Notes: generated by a model from the sequence alone, not told the origin. A DNA stretch of 64,000 nt from Brucella rhizosphaerae (GCF_002252475.1 NZ_NNRK01000034.1:434001-498000), one strand, 5' to 3'. Counted from the first letter of the stretch, positions 52,841-61,887 are shown. Numbers and translations: made by a program.

Positions 52841-53500
52841 TTATCCGTTTCCGAATGCGACGGCGACATTGACTGTCGCGGCGACAAGGACCGTATTGAA
52901 GAAGAATGACACGATGCTGTGCAGAAGCGTCACTTTTCGCATCGCAGTGGTCGTGACATTGGTGTCCGAAGTCTGTGCTGTCATACCAATGATGAAGGCA
53001 TAATAGGCAAAGTCCCAGCCCGATGGCTGGGGCGTTTCCGGAAAATTGAAGCCGCCACGATACCTGCTGGCACGGGCCGCATCGTCGCCCGCTGGCTCAC
53101 GCGGTTGCCAATACATGTGTGCGTAGTGGATCGCTGTCATCATGTGGATCGTGCACCATCCAAGCGGCACGGACGCCAGCGTCATCATCAGCGAAAACAG
53201 ATCGGCTTTGGGTTGCTGATTGATCAGGATGAACAGCGAAACCACCGCAACCACAACAGTGGCAAAAGTCACCAGAAAGATGATCCAGATCGGTTCGTCT
53301 GCTTTTGCCGCATGTTTTTTGAGGTAGGGAACTGTGAGTTTGGGCAGAACCACAAGTGCCAGAATAAGGTAGAGAACGAAGAAACAGTTTGCCCCTATGA
53401 CCGGGGCGAGCGGGCTTTTGAGAAGCCAGGCGATAATAAAGGTTGCGACGCCGCCAATGGCTGCGAGATAGAATGACATATGGCGGCGCAGCAGAAACAT
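52841..53500 (-). CDS. DUF1345 family membrane protein
   Basis: A 219-residue integral membrane protein with about five helices. The family block WCTIHMMTAIHYAHMYW (histidine-rich) and GFNFPETPQPSGWDFAYYAFIIGMTAQTSDTNV identify DUF1345. No function is established. It lies inside the formaldehyde operon: its start overlaps the stop of the GNAT gene by one base (TGATG), and fghA starts 15 bases downstream. This location suggests a link with formaldehyde or formate handling, but that is inference only. Confidence 0.88.
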   Translation of the reverse strand: MFLLRRHMSFYLAAIGGVATFIIAWLLKSPLAPVIGANCFFVLYLILALVVLPKLTVPYLKKHAAKADEPIWIIFLVTFATVVVAVVSLFILINQQPKADLFSLMMTLASVPLGWCTIHMMTAIHYAHMYWQPREPAGDDAARASRYRGGFNFPETPQPSGWDFAYYAFIIGMTAQTSDTNVTTTAMRKVTLLHSIVSFFFNTVLVAATVNVAVAFGNG

Positions 53501-53973
53501 CAGGCGGTCACTTCCTTCGGGTCTAGTCGCATATCCACATGCGGAATGCCGTCTTCTAAGTATTCTTCCGAAATCGCAACAAAGCCAAACGAGCCGTAGA
53601 ATTTCTGCAGATGGCTCTGTCCGCCAAGCTCGATAGCGATGCCGGGAAACCGTTGCTGCGTAAACTCTATGGCCTCTTTCATCAGGCGCTGGCCGAGCTT
53701 GTACCCGCGATAATCCGGCGCCACGACAACGCGCCCAATCCTGGCCGGTTTGCCTGCAGTTTCCGGTGGAAGAACACGCAAACTGGCCGCAAGTTCCTCT
53801 CCATCGAGAACACGCAGATGAAACGCGTCATAGTCGTTGCCGTCGATTTCGGGGTAGGGGCATTTTTGCTCCACCACGAAAACATCTACGCGCAGCTTCA
53901 GCATCGCATAAAGCGCGCGTGGCGTCAGGCCGTCGATTTCATCCCAATGGGAGATAAAAAGCTTTTCACTCAT
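53500..53973 (-). CDS. GNAT acetyltransferase, ElaA-like
   Basis: 157 residues. The start LTPRALYAMLKLRVDVFVVEQKCPYPEIDGND is the ElaA/GNAT signature, and the CoA loop is IGRVVVAPDYRGYKLGQRLM. HLQKFYGSFGF is the usual late motif. The acceptor is unknown. The gene is coupled to adhC upstream and to the DUF1345 gene downstream by one-base TGATG overlaps, so it is made from the formaldehyde operon transcript. Confidence 0.9.
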   Translation of the reverse strand: MSEKLFISHWDEIDGLTPRALYAMLKLRVDVFVVEQKCPYPEIDGNDYDAFHLRVLDGEELAASLRVLPPETAGKPARIGRVVVAPDYRGYKLGQRLMKEAIEFTQQRFPGIAIELGGQSHLQKFYGSFGFVAISEEYLEDGIPHVDMRLDPKEVTA

Positions 53974-55085
53974 CAGTAGACAATCACCGAACGGATGGAT
54001 TTGCCGTCATGCATAAGATCGAAGGCGGTGTTGATTTCCTCAAGCGGCATCGTGTGGGTGATGAGGCTGTCGATGTCGATCTTGCCTTCCATGTACCAGT
54101 CGACAATCTTCGGTACGTCTGTACGACCGCGTGCACCGCCAAATGCCGTTCCCTTCCACACGCGTCCAGTGACGAGCTGGAATGGACGTGTGGCGATTTC
54201 CTTGCCTGCTTCGGCCACGCCGATGATGATTGATTCACCCCATCCGCGATGGCAGCACTCCAGCGCCTGACGCATGACATCGGTGTTGCCAGTGGCGTCA
54301 AACGAATAGTCTGCACCACCATCTGTGAGGTCCTGAATGGCCTGCACAACCTTGTCATTGCCGATCTCACGCGGGTTGATGAAGTCGGTCATTCCGAACT
54401 TCTTCGCCATTTCAACCTTGGATGGGTTGATATCGACGCCGATGATTTTATCGGCTCCGACCATGCGGGCGCCCTGAATGACATTGAGACCGATGCCGCC
54501 AAGACCGAACACCACGACATTGGAACCTGGACGAACTTTTGCCGTGTAAATTACCGCGCCAATACCGGTGGTGACGCCGCAGCCGATGTAACAAATCTTG
54601 TCGAAAGGCGCGTCTTCGCGAACCTTTGCAACCGCAATTTCCGGCAGAACGGTGAAGTTGGAGAAGGTCGAGCAGCCCATATAATGGAACACGTCGCCAC
54701 CATCACAGGAGAAGCGGGTGGTACGGTCGGGCATCAGGCCCTGACCCTGTGTGGCGCGGATCGAGGTGCAGAGGTTCGAGCGCTGCGAAAGGCATGTTTT
54801 GCACTGGCGGCATTCGGGCGTGTAAAGCGGGATCACATGATCGCCGGGCTTGACCGAGGTAACGCCTGCGCCCACTTCGCGCACGATGCCTGCACCTTCA
54901 TGGCCGAGAATAGCCGGGAATTTTCCTTCTGAATCAAGGCCGGACAGCGTATAGGCGTCGGTATGACAAACGCCGGTCGCCATGATCTCGACCAGCACTT
55001 CGCCTGCGCGTGGACCGCCGATTTCGACGGTTTCGATGGTGAGCGGCTTCTTTGCCTCCCAGGCAACGGCTGCACGTGATTTCAT
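53973..55085 (-). CDS. frmA: S-(hydroxymethyl)glutathione dehydrogenase / class III alcohol dehydrogenase
   Basis: Oxidises S-hydroxymethylglutathione to S-formylglutathione with NAD; it also reduces S-nitrosoglutathione. The 370-residue protein starts at the ATG at 55085, with gaaggaa upstream. Catalytic zinc ligands are C40 (GVCHTD) and H62 (GHEGAG); structural zinc cysteines are C92, C95, C98 and C106. The NAD-binding motif is [11 protein letters not shown]. It lies 41 bases below frmR and heads the enzyme part of the operon. It is called adhC or flhA in some species. Confidence 0.97.
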   Translation of the reverse strand: MKSRAAVAWEAKKPLTIETVEIGGPRAGEVLVEIMATGVCHTDAYTLSGLDSEGKFPAILGHEGAGIVREVGAGVTSVKPGDHVIPLYTPECRQCKTCLSQRSNLCTSIRATQGQGLMPDRTTRFSCDGGDVFHYMGCSTFSNFTVLPEIAVAKVREDAPFDKICYIGCGVTTGIGAVIYTAKVRPGSNVVVFGLGGIGLNVIQGARMVGADKIIGVDINPSKVEMAKKFGMTDFINPREIGNDKVVQAIQDLTDGGADYSFDATGNTDVMRQALECCHRGWGESIIIGVAEAGKEIATRPFQLVTGRVWKGTAFGGARGRTDVPKIVDWYMEGKIDIDSLITHTMPLEEINTAFDLMHDGKSIRSVIVY

Positions 55086-55126
55086 GGCGATATTCCTTCT
55101 ATAACTATTCGATAAGCGTTTCGCGT

Positions 55127-55417
55127 TCACTTCAGATAAGTGCGCAAAATCCGCATGATTTCATCAATCTGTATATCGGTTTCTTGCGCTGTGGCGCTTG
55201 CCGTCTTTTCCTGCGACTGCCCGAATGTCTCGCGAAAATGGCTTTCAAGCACCTCCGCCATCAAGCCGTTTGTCGCGCCACGCAGAGCCGCAATCTGCTG
55301 CAACAGAGCTGCACATTCCGTACCTGCTTCCACCGCGCGTTCCAGCGCTTCGGCCTGCCCCTTAATACGGCGCAGGCGCGTCAGGGCGCGCTTTTTGTCT
55401 TCCGGTGAATGCGGCAT
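55127..55417 (-). CDS. frmR: Formaldehyde-responsive repressor FrmR (CsoR/RcnR family)
   Basis: A 96-residue four-helix-bundle DNA-binding repressor. It starts [21 protein letters not shown], and the residues that sense formaldehyde in E. coli FrmR are in register: P2, C35 and H60. This favours FrmR over the copper- or nickel-sensing members. It is the promoter-proximal gene of frmR-adhC-GNAT-DUF1345-fghA, and a G-tract operator lies just upstream at 55446-55462, as expected for autoregulation. Confidence 0.9.
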   Translation of the reverse strand: MPHSPEDKKRALTRLRRIKGQAEALERAVEAGTECAALLQQIAALRGATNGLMAEVLESHFRETFGQSQEKTASATAQETDIQIDEIMRILRTYLK

Positions 55418-55445
55418 GAAATCTCCCGATTATCACAAAATCTAT

Positions 55446-55462
55446 ATACTATAGGGGAGTAT
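55446..55462. promoter_or_regulatory. Candidate FrmR operator
   Basis: The sequence atactataggggagtat places a G-tract between AT-rich inverted flanks (atact ... agtat), the shape of FrmR/RcnR operators. It ends 29 bases upstream of the frmR start codon, in the promoter of the formaldehyde operon. Confidence 0.65.
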
Positions 55463-55526
55463 GTCAATTGCTCCAGAAGCCGCCGGGGGCGGTATGATTT
55501 TGCGCGCAATGCGATGATATCAGATT

Positions 55527-55964
55527 TTATGCCTCAAGCCGCATATGCAACAGCGGATATGGGCGCCCCTGATCGTCAGTTTCCGAGCGGCCCGTTTCGA
55601 CGAAACCCATATGACGATAGAAGCCGGTGCCTTGCACATTCTGTTCATTCACATCGACAGTCAGCGTGCCGACAAGCGCTTTCACGTGCGCGATCATGTG
55701 CTTGCCAATGCCTTTTCCGCGCTGGTCTGGCGAAATAAACAGGCTATCAATATTGCTCTCGCTCATACCCATAAAACCGACTGGCTTGCCATCATCCTCA
55801 ATGACCCACACCTCGACAATAGGCAGATATTGTTCGCCAACCAGTGTCTCAATCTCGTTGAAATCCTCGCGGCTTAAAAAATCATGTGTTGCCAGCACGC
55901 TTTCCCGCCAGATAGCGGTGAGGGCGGGGGCATCCACCGGAATAGATTTTCGGATATGGATCAT
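55527..55964 (-). CDS. GNAT acetyltransferase
   Basis: 145 residues from the ATG at 55964, which has aaggaacc upstream; an in-frame ATG at 55988 has weaker support. The core is MIHIRKSIPVDAPALTAIWRESV, then ESNIDSLFISPDQRGKGIGKHMIAHV (the acetyl-CoA loop Q/RxxGxG/A) and VNEQNVQGTGFYRHMGF. It resembles the YjaB/YafP-type N-acetyltransferases. The substrate is unknown. It is divergent from hrpB, 43 bases away. A long open frame on the opposite strand is an extension of hrpB and is not real. Confidence 0.88.
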   Translation of the reverse strand: MIHIRKSIPVDAPALTAIWRESVLATHDFLSREDFNEIETLVGEQYLPIVEVWVIEDDGKPVGFMGMSESNIDSLFISPDQRGKGIGKHMIAHVKALVGTLTVDVNEQNVQGTGFYRHMGFVETGRSETDDQGRPYPLLHMRLEA

Positions 55965-56007
55965 CTTGGTTCCTTGTGTGATAAGCACGAAAGCAACGCA
56001 CTACCTA

Positions 56008-58476
56008 ATGGGAATTCTTTTGACGAGCCTGCCCGACCTTCCCGTTATCCGCATTTTGCCGCAGCTCGACGCGGCGTTTGCCGCTCACTCTAGCGCCGTC
56101 CTCGTCGCTCCTCCCGGTGCGGGCAAGACGACGCTGGTGCCGCTGCATTTCCTGAAGGCAGGCTGGCGCGGCGATGGGGTGGTTGTGCTGCTCGAACCCC
56201 GCCGTTTGGCGGCACGTGCAGCGGCACGGCGCATGGCATCGCTCCTCGGTGAAGAACCGGGCGAAACGGTGGGCTATCGCATGCGTCTTGAAAGCAAGGT
56301 TTCGGCGAAGACCAAAATCCTTGTTGTAACTGAGGGTGTGTTCGCACGCATGATCCTCGATGATCCGGACCTCAAGGGCGTCGCTGCGGTTCTGTTTGAT
56401 GAGTTTCATGAACGCAGCCTTGATGCCGATTTTGGTCTGGCGCTTGCGCTTGACGTGCAGGCCGCCTTGCGCGACGATCTTAAAATCCTTGTCATGTCGG
56501 CAACGCTGGACGGTGCCCGCGTGGCGCAGCTCTTGGGCGATGCTCCTGTTATTGAGAGCGAAGGTCGCGCCTATCCTGTTGATATTCGATATTGTGACCG
56601 CAAGCCCGATGAGCGGATTGAAGACGCGGTCGCGCGTGCCGTGCGCGAGGCGCTGGTCGATGAAACCGGCAGTGTTCTTGCCTTTTTGCCCGGTCAGGGC
56701 GAAATCGAACGCACGGCTGGCATTCTCGAAAAATCTCTGCCTGCCAATATTATTCTGGCACCACTTTATGGCGCGATGGAAGGTCGAGATCAGGATGCTG
56801 CCATCAAGCCGGCACCCGCTGGCCAACGCAAAGTGGTGCTGGCCACATCGATCGCCGAAACCTCCATTACCATCGATGGGGTGCGCGTGGTGATCGATTC
56901 CGGCCTTGCACGCCTGCCAAAATATGAGCCGGCCACCGGCCTGACCCGGCTGGAAACCGTGCGCACTTCGCGCGCATCCGCCGATCAGCGCGCTGGTCGT
57001 GCCGGGCGTACTGAGCCGGGTATTGCGATCCGCCTTTGGCATCAGGGGCAGACGGCATCGCTCCCCGCGTTCTCTCCGCCCGAAATTCTCGAAGCAGATT
57101 TGTCGGGTCTTGTGCTTGATGCAGCTGCATGGGGCGTTACCGATCCGGCAACGCTTTCTCTGCTTGATAAGCCGCCGCTGCCTGCCTTGAAGGAAGCGAA
57201 AGCTCTGCTTATGCGGCTTGGTGCACTGGATGAAACAGGGCGTCTGACTGTGGACGGCGAGGCCATGCGCTCGCTGGCACTACCCGCGCGTCTTGCACAT
57301 ATGGTGGCCGAAGCGGGCAAACGTGGCGAAGCTTTACGGGCCGCAGAACTAGCCATGCTTCTGACCGAGCGTGGTCTCGGCGGCAATGAAACCGATCTCG
57401 ACACCCGCATGTCGCGTTTTCGCAATGATCGATCGGACCGCGCACAGCGTGCCAAAGGTCTGGCGAAGCGCCTTGCTGCGAATGTGCCTAATAAGGGTGA
57501 AGCGGCAGGCTCAGGCGTGGGCCGTATGTTGATTGACGCCTATCCTGATCGTGTTGCCAGGGCACGCGGACAAACCGGGCAATTTCTGCTCGCCAATGGG
57601 CGCGGTGGTGAAGTTGACCCCGCGATCAGTCTCAGCCGCGCATCATGGCTGGTGGTGGCCGATATGTCGGGTAAAGCCGGACGTGCTCGCATTCTTTCTG
57701 CAGCGGAAACATCGGAAGCGGAAATCCGCGCGGCCCTTGGCAGCAGGATCGAAAGCGGACGACAGGTCGTCTATGATACCGAGAAAAATACCCTTCGTGC
57801 CCGCGAGGCCGTGCGCATCGGTGCCATTGCGCTGTCAGAAAAGCCGCTGGCCACGCCTTCAGGTGCAAGCGCTGACGAGGGGGTGATTGCCGCGGTGCGC
57901 GAGCATGGGCTGGACATTCTGCCATGGGGCAAAGAGGCTGACATCCTGCGCCGCCGTTTGGGATGGCTCTATCGCGGTCTTGGTGATCCATGGCCGTCAA
58001 TGGATGACGACAATCTGATCGCCCATCTCGACGATTGGCTGTTACCCTTCCTGACCGGTGAGGCACAACTCGACCGCATCCCTGCGCATGTACTGAAAAA
58101 CGGTTTGATGAGCCTTGTGCCATTCGACCTCCAGCGGAGTGTCGATCAACTGGCACCAACGCATTTTGCAGTGCCGACTGGCTCTAATATTCCGATCCGC
58201 TATGACACTGAGGAGCCGGTTCTCGCCGTCCGCGTGCAGGAGCTTTTCGGCCTTGGCATCCACCCAGCTATTGCCAACGGCAAAGTGCCGCTGCTGCTGG
58301 AATTGCTTTCTCCAGCCCATCGCCCGATCCAGATCACGCGGGATTTGCCTAATTTCTGGAAGGGTTCCTGGGCCGATGTACGCTCTGATATGCGCGGCCG
58401 CTATCCGCGCCATGTCTGGCCGGAAGATCCAGCCAATGCAGAAGCCACCCGCAGGGCCAAGCCGCGCGGGACTTGA
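56008..58476 (+). CDS. hrpB: ATP-dependent helicase HrpB
   Basis: 822 residues from the ATG at 56008, the normal HrpB length; the frame is open back to 55627 but that part overlaps the GNAT gene. Motif I is APPGAGKTT (34-42), motif II is DEFH (131-134) in place of DEAH, as is usual for HrpB, and motif VI is QRAGRAGR. The C-terminal HrpB domain ends with FWKGSWADVRSDMRGRYPRHVWPEDP, a strong family signature. Its cellular role is poorly known. The Shine-Dalgarno sequence is weak. It converges on the DUF120-like gene 6 bases away. Confidence 0.94.
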   Translation: MGILLTSLPDLPVIRILPQLDAAFAAHSSAVLVAPPGAGKTTLVPLHFLKAGWRGDGVVVLLEPRRLAARAAARRMASLLGEEPGETVGYRMRLESKVSAKTKILVVTEGVFARMILDDPDLKGVAAVLFDEFHERSLDADFGLALALDVQAALRDDLKILVMSATLDGARVAQLLGDAPVIESEGRAYPVDIRYCDRKPDERIEDAVARAVREALVDETGSVLAFLPGQGEIERTAGILEKSLPANIILAPLYGAMEGRDQDAAIKPAPAGQRKVVLATSIAETSITIDGVRVVIDSGLARLPKYEPATGLTRLETVRTSRASADQRAGRAGRTEPGIAIRLWHQGQTASLPAFSPPEILEADLSGLVLDAAAWGVTDPATLSLLDKPPLPALKEAKALLMRLGALDETGRLTVDGEAMRSLALPARLAHMVAEAGKRGEALRAAELAMLLTERGLGGNETDLDTRMSRFRNDRSDRAQRAKGLAKRLAANVPNKGEAAGSGVGRMLIDAYPDRVARARGQTGQFLLANGRGGEVDPAISLSRASWLVVADMSGKAGRARILSAAETSEAEIRAALGSRIESGRQVVYDTEKNTLRAREAVRIGAIALSEKPLATPSGASADEGVIAAVREHGLDILPWGKEADILRRRLGWLYRGLGDPWPSMDDDNLIAHLDDWLLPFLTGEAQLDRIPAHVLKNGLMSLVPFDLQRSVDQLAPTHFAVPTGSNIPIRYDTEEPVLAVRVQELFGLGIHPAIANGKVPLLLELLSPAHRPIQITRDLPNFWKGSWADVRSDMRGRYPRHVWPEDPANAEATRRAKPRGT

Positions 58477-58482
58477 TGCGTC

Positions 58483-58941
58483 TTAGGAATGCAGAACGAT
58501 GCGAACTTCGTCCTGATCCCGGATGTCAAGATTGTCACGTATGCGCTTATCTGAGATCAGCTCAAGACAGTCGTGCATATGCGATCCGACGCGCCGGAAA
58601 ACCCAGACATGCATGGAACGGGAATGGGAGTGAAGCGTCGCACGCCAAGCCTGACCGGTGCCGCGGCGTGGTTTGAAAAGCTTGCGACGCAGACTGTTGT
58701 TCAGAATTTCATTCTGCGGGATCACCATGGTGGGTGGAACGAGGCCACGATCCAGTGCGGTGAGTTGCTTGCGCCGGCTTTGCAGGACGATTGGATATTC
58801 CGTGATCTGCACATTTAGTGAGCCGGATGCAAATCTGTCTGGCCAGTCGGTCGGCGAGTTTTTCAGATCGCGTTTCCCGGGAATTACAAGCTCTGAATGC
58901 TTCCCCAGTCCCGACGATATCTTCCCCCTGAAGACAATCAT
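58483..58941 (-). CDS. Unknown protein with similarity to archaeal CTP-dependent riboflavin kinase (DUF120) fold
   Basis: 152 residues; no firm family. The start GKISSGLGKHSELVIPGKRD, a GSLNVQI block (40-46), WRATLHSHSRSMHVWVFRRVGSHMHDCLELIS and the ending IRDNLDIRDQDEVRIVL follow the order of DUF120 (riboflavin kinase RibK of archaea). There the pattern is G-V-x-S-G-L-G, then P-x-x-GTLNV, then lEiia-x-LR-x-x-L-x-l-x-dGD-x-V. This is a pattern match by eye and may reflect fold more than function, since bacteria normally use RibF. A gggggaac sequence just before the ATG supports the start. Confidence 0.55.
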   Translation of the reverse strand: MIVFRGKISSGLGKHSELVIPGKRDLKNSPTDWPDRFASGSLNVQITEYPIVLQSRRKQLTALDRGLVPPTMVIPQNEILNNSLRRKLFKPRRGTGQAWRATLHSHSRSMHVWVFRRVGSHMHDCLELISDKRIRDNLDIRDQDEVRIVLHS

Positions 58942-59251
58942 GCGTTCCCCCTACACGTGGCAGTAGAACTGTTATAATTGATTCACAAAAATGACACAAT
59001 TTCATCGGGCAATAAGTTGGGATGCAGCGAAAGCATGATACTCCCCAAGGGGCTGGTGTTCCGAGCCACTCTGGTTTTAGCCTGCGACTGGATGACACAG
59101 TTCTGCTTGCGTGAATATGCGCGTTGCCGCATAAGGGGCCGTCAGAGCGGTTTCGCTTTCTTATGTCTGAGAAACCGCTCTGTTTCTTTGTCTACGCATT
59201 TCCAAACACAAGGAAATTCTACACTTTTGCTGGAAATGCTCTGGGGTGGCC
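58942..59251. other. Intergenic region upstream of prrB
   Basis: About 310 bases with no gene. The last 100 bases (59144-59244) are a dispersed palindromic repeat. The promoters of the DUF120-like gene and prrB must lie here; no clear -35/-10 pair was assigned. Confidence 0.55.
59144..59244. repeat. Dispersed palindromic repeat, compound copy
   Basis: First part: perfect 11-base arms agagcggtttc (59144-59154) and gaaaccgctct (59171-59181). Second part (59192-59244) ends acacttttgctggaaatgct, the inverse complement of the agcatttccagcaaaagtgt core found at 8751 and 34226. It ends seven bases before the prrB ATG. Confidence 0.75.
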
Positions 59252-60559
59252 ATGCACGCAGAATTCGATAACCGAGCTTCTAATCTTTCGCGAAAACCGC
59301 GCCTCACTACATTGGTGCGTCTGCGTTGGCTGGCTATTGCCGGGCAGACCGCAGCGGTTATGTTTGTGGCACTCTATCTGCAATTCAATTTTGCGGTGGG
59401 TATTTGCTTCGCGCTGATAGCTTGCTCTGCATGGCTCAATCTCTATCTCGCATTTCGCTTTCCGACCAACCATCGTCTGAGCCCGACAGCTGCCAGCATT
59501 GTGCTGGCTTTCGATATTTTGCAGCTGGCAGGACTGCTCTATCTGACGGGTGGGGTACAAAACCCCTTCGTTATCCTGATGATAGCTCCGGTCATCATAT
59601 CTGCCACATCGCTTTCGGTGCGCCATACGCTGGCTCTCGCACTCCTCGTTGTGCTGAGTACCTCCGTGCTGACGCTGCGCTATGAGCCTCTGCCCTGGTA
59701 TCCCGGCGAAACGCTCAATCTGCCATTTCTTTTTGTGGCCGGCATTTGGTGCGCGATCATTGCCGCACTGGGTTTTACCGGCGTTTATGCCTATCGTATT
59801 GCCGAAGAAACACGCCAGCTTGGCGATGCTTTGGCCGCAACAGAACTCATTTTGCAGCGCGAGCAACATCTGACCGCACTGGATGGGCTGGCAGCAGCAG
59901 CAGCCCATGAGCTGGGTACGCCACTTGCCACCATCACTCTGGTGGTCAAGGAAATGCAGCGCGCTTATGCCAACAAGCCCGATAGCGATCCGGGACTTGC
60001 AGAAGACATTGCACTTTTGCAATCGCAGGCTGCGCGATGCCGCGAAATTCTTCAGCGGTTGACCAGTCTGTCCTCGGAAAATGAGGAACACATGTCGCGT
60101 CTGCCTTTCTCATCATTGATCGAGGAAGTGATTGAGCCGCATCGCGATTTTGGGATTCTGCTCGAAGTGACAAAACAGGAAGGCCCCAAGCCGGAGCCGG
60201 TTGTGCGTCGTAATCCGGGTCTGCTTTATGGTCTTGGCAATCTGGTGGAGAATGCGGTCGATTTTGCACGCGATGAAGTCAGCGTTACATGGGGTTGGAC
60301 CGACACGAACGTCACCGTTACCATTCAGGACGATGGCGAGGGGTTCAAACCGGAAATTCTCGACCGAATCGGTGAACCCTATATGACCAGCCGCGATGGG
60401 GCTCATAATGGTGGTGGCGGTCTTGGGTTGGGGCTTTTTATCGCAAAAACTCTGCTGGAACGTTCAGGAGCGCAGATTAGCTTTAAAAATCGCAAGAATC
60501 CCGGACAAGGTGCCGAAGTAAAAGTAATATGGCCACGCTCGGCTTTCATTGTAAGCTGA
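59252..60559 (+). CDS. prrB: Redox-sensing histidine kinase, RegB/PrrB/ActS family
   Basis: About 435 residues. Six membrane helices (about 25-180) contain the quinone-linked signature GGVQNPFVILMIAPV (RegB GGxxNPF). The kinase H-box is LDGLAAAAAHELGTPLATI, followed by the redox box QAARCREILQRL with the conserved cysteine (position 265 if the GTG at 59246 is used, 263 from the ATG at 59252). The ATPase has GNLVENAVDFARDEV and GGGGLGLGLFIAKTLLERSGA. It phosphorylates PrrA, encoded 230 bases downstream. The start choice is GTG or ATG, three residues apart in effect. Confidence 0.94.
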   Translation: MHAEFDNRASNLSRKPRLTTLVRLRWLAIAGQTAAVMFVALYLQFNFAVGICFALIACSAWLNLYLAFRFPTNHRLSPTAASIVLAFDILQLAGLLYLTGGVQNPFVILMIAPVIISATSLSVRHTLALALLVVLSTSVLTLRYEPLPWYPGETLNLPFLFVAGIWCAIIAALGFTGVYAYRIAEETRQLGDALAATELILQREQHLTALDGLAAAAAHELGTPLATITLVVKEMQRAYANKPDSDPGLAEDIALLQSQAARCREILQRLTSLSSENEEHMSRLPFSSLIEEVIEPHRDFGILLEVTKQEGPKPEPVVRRNPGLLYGLGNLVENAVDFARDEVSVTWGWTDTNVTVTIQDDGEGFKPEILDRIGEPYMTSRDGAHNGGGGLGLGLFIAKTLLERSGAQISFKNRKNPGQGAEVKVIWPRSAFIVS

Positions 60560-60789
60560 TGAATATATTGCGGAATTAATCTTGGGTTGAATTGCAGGCA
60601 CCTTTGCGCGCAGCACTTCGGCAGCATCGATTTTTTGTGCCATCGATTAGAAATCGCATTTAAACACAATGCTTTACGCTTTGTAGCAATTATAATTTTG
60701 CTGAGATTGCTTCAATAATTCAATGGCTATTTGACTTTTTGACGCAGGGATATCAATAAGGAAATAAAAATACAGGCAGGAAGCACCCC
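60560..60789. other. Gap between prrB and prrA
   Basis: 230 bases with no gene. AT-rich around 60640-60770; a separate prrA promoter is plausible because no tight coupling to prrB is seen. An aggcaggaag sequence at 60773-60782 is the prrA ribosome-binding site. Confidence 0.5.
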
Positions 60790-61353
60790 ATGGAAGACTT
60801 GAAGCAGGAAGACACCGAAGCCATTGGCAACGATCCCACCCTCCTTCTGGTTGATGATGACAAGCCTTTCTTGCAGCGTCTTGCCCGCGCCATGGAAGGC
60901 CGGGGCTTTCAGGTAACGACTGCGGAATCGGTTGAAGAAGGCATCGCCGCTGCAAAGGCTGCTGCACCCGCTTATGCGGTGGTGGATATGCGGCTGGGAG
61001 ATGGTAACGGGCTTGATGTTATTGAGGCCATTCGTTCACGTCGCACAGACACGCGCGCTATCGTGCTCACCGGTTATGGTAATATCGCGACTGCAGTGAA
61101 TGCTGTGAAGCTCGGCGCGATTGACTATCTCTCCAAGCCTGCCGATGCGGATGAAGTTTTTGCTGCTCTGACCCGTCGTCCGGGTGAAAAAGTTGCACCA
61201 CCGGAAAATCCGATGTCGGCTGATCGTGTGCGTTGGGAGCATATCCAGCGCGTTTACGAAATGTGCGAGCGCAATGTTTCCGAGACGGCACGCCGCCTCA
61301 ATATGCATCGCCGTACTTTGCAGCGGATTCTGGCCAAGCGCGCACCACGTTAG
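60790..61353 (+). CDS. prrA: Response regulator, RegA/PrrA/ActR family
   Basis: 187 residues. The receiver domain has D66 as phosphorylation site (VVDMRLGDG), acidic residues VDDD (21-24), T94 (VLTGYG) and K116 (SKPAD). A short linker leads to a C-terminal Fis-type helix-turn-helix (VSETARRLNMHRRTLQRIL), the RegA layout. It is the partner of PrrB and controls respiration, electron transport and low-oxygen genes in this class. It is highly conserved, so the call is secure. Confidence 0.95.
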   Translation: MEDLKQEDTEAIGNDPTLLLVDDDKPFLQRLARAMEGRGFQVTTAESVEEGIAAAKAAAPAYAVVDMRLGDGNGLDVIEAIRSRRTDTRAIVLTGYGNIATAVNAVKLGAIDYLSKPADADEVFAALTRRPGEKVAPPENPMSADRVRWEHIQRVYEMCERNVSETARRLNMHRRTLQRILAKRAPR

Positions 61354-61392
61354 AGCGTGTTTCGATTTGTTCTACCCGTTTCGGAAAGCGCG
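61353..61392. repeat. Short dispersed repeat between prrA and mmcB
   Basis: An agagcgtgtttcgatttgtt start and a tttcggaaagcgcg end resemble the shorter members of the palindromic family; it fills the whole 39-base gap between two convergent genes and may end transcription. Confidence 0.45.
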
Positions 61393-61887
61393 TTAATCCA
61401 CATTGGTCTCGGGTACATCGAGACCGGCAAGTTCTGCAATGGTCAGCCTTGCAGCACCTGCTCGAGCAAAGCGCAGCATGAGCGCTTTGCGGGTCGCACC
61501 AGGAAGCTTGTGCTCTGGCGCGTCACGAAGAATTTCAGCCCCATAACCATCTGATAATATGAAGCCGCAATCTTCCGGAAAGATTTCGCGTGGCACAGCT
61601 GGGTGTGTCGCAAAGAAAAGCCGGTCGCAATAGGCGCGGTATTCAGGCCATTTACGGTCTGCTTTCCAGTCCTCGATTGAGGATTTAATCTCAACGATCC
61701 AGATTTCACTTTTGCGGCTGACAGCAATCAGGTCAGCGCGCCTTCCCGATGCCAGTGGCAGTTCGGGTAATGACGCCAATCCCATCTCCAGAAAAAGACG
61801 CTGTACGCCCCGCCGCACAAGCAATGCGTTTTCGGACTGTCGTCCATCTGAAAGAGGGTGGGATTTATTGGGAATCACAATTGGCAT
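61393..61887 (-). CDS. MmcB family DNA repair protein
   Basis: 164 residues with a PD-(D/E)xK nuclease-like core. The motif is GRRADLIAVSRKSEIWIVEIKSS, with D52, E66 and K68 as probable active-site residues, followed by DWKADRKWPEYRAYCDRLFFA. This is the MmcB family of alphaproteobacteria, which in Caulobacter is SOS-linked and damage-related. The exact biochemical role is not known. No LexA box was identified by eye. It is convergent with prrA. Confidence 0.88.
   Translation of the reverse strand: MPIVIPNKSHPLSDGRQSENALLVRRGVQRLFLEMGLASLPELPLASGRRADLIAVSRKSEIWIVEIKSSIEDWKADRKWPEYRAYCDRLFFATHPAVPREIFPEDCGFILSDGYGAEILRDAPEHKLPGATRKALMLRFARAGAARLTIAELAGLDVPETNVD

Noticed and set aside
55627..56007. 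N-terminal extension of hrpB by 127 residues
   Set aside because: It is antisense to a complete GNAT gene; HrpB proteins are about 820 residues, which fits the start at 56008.
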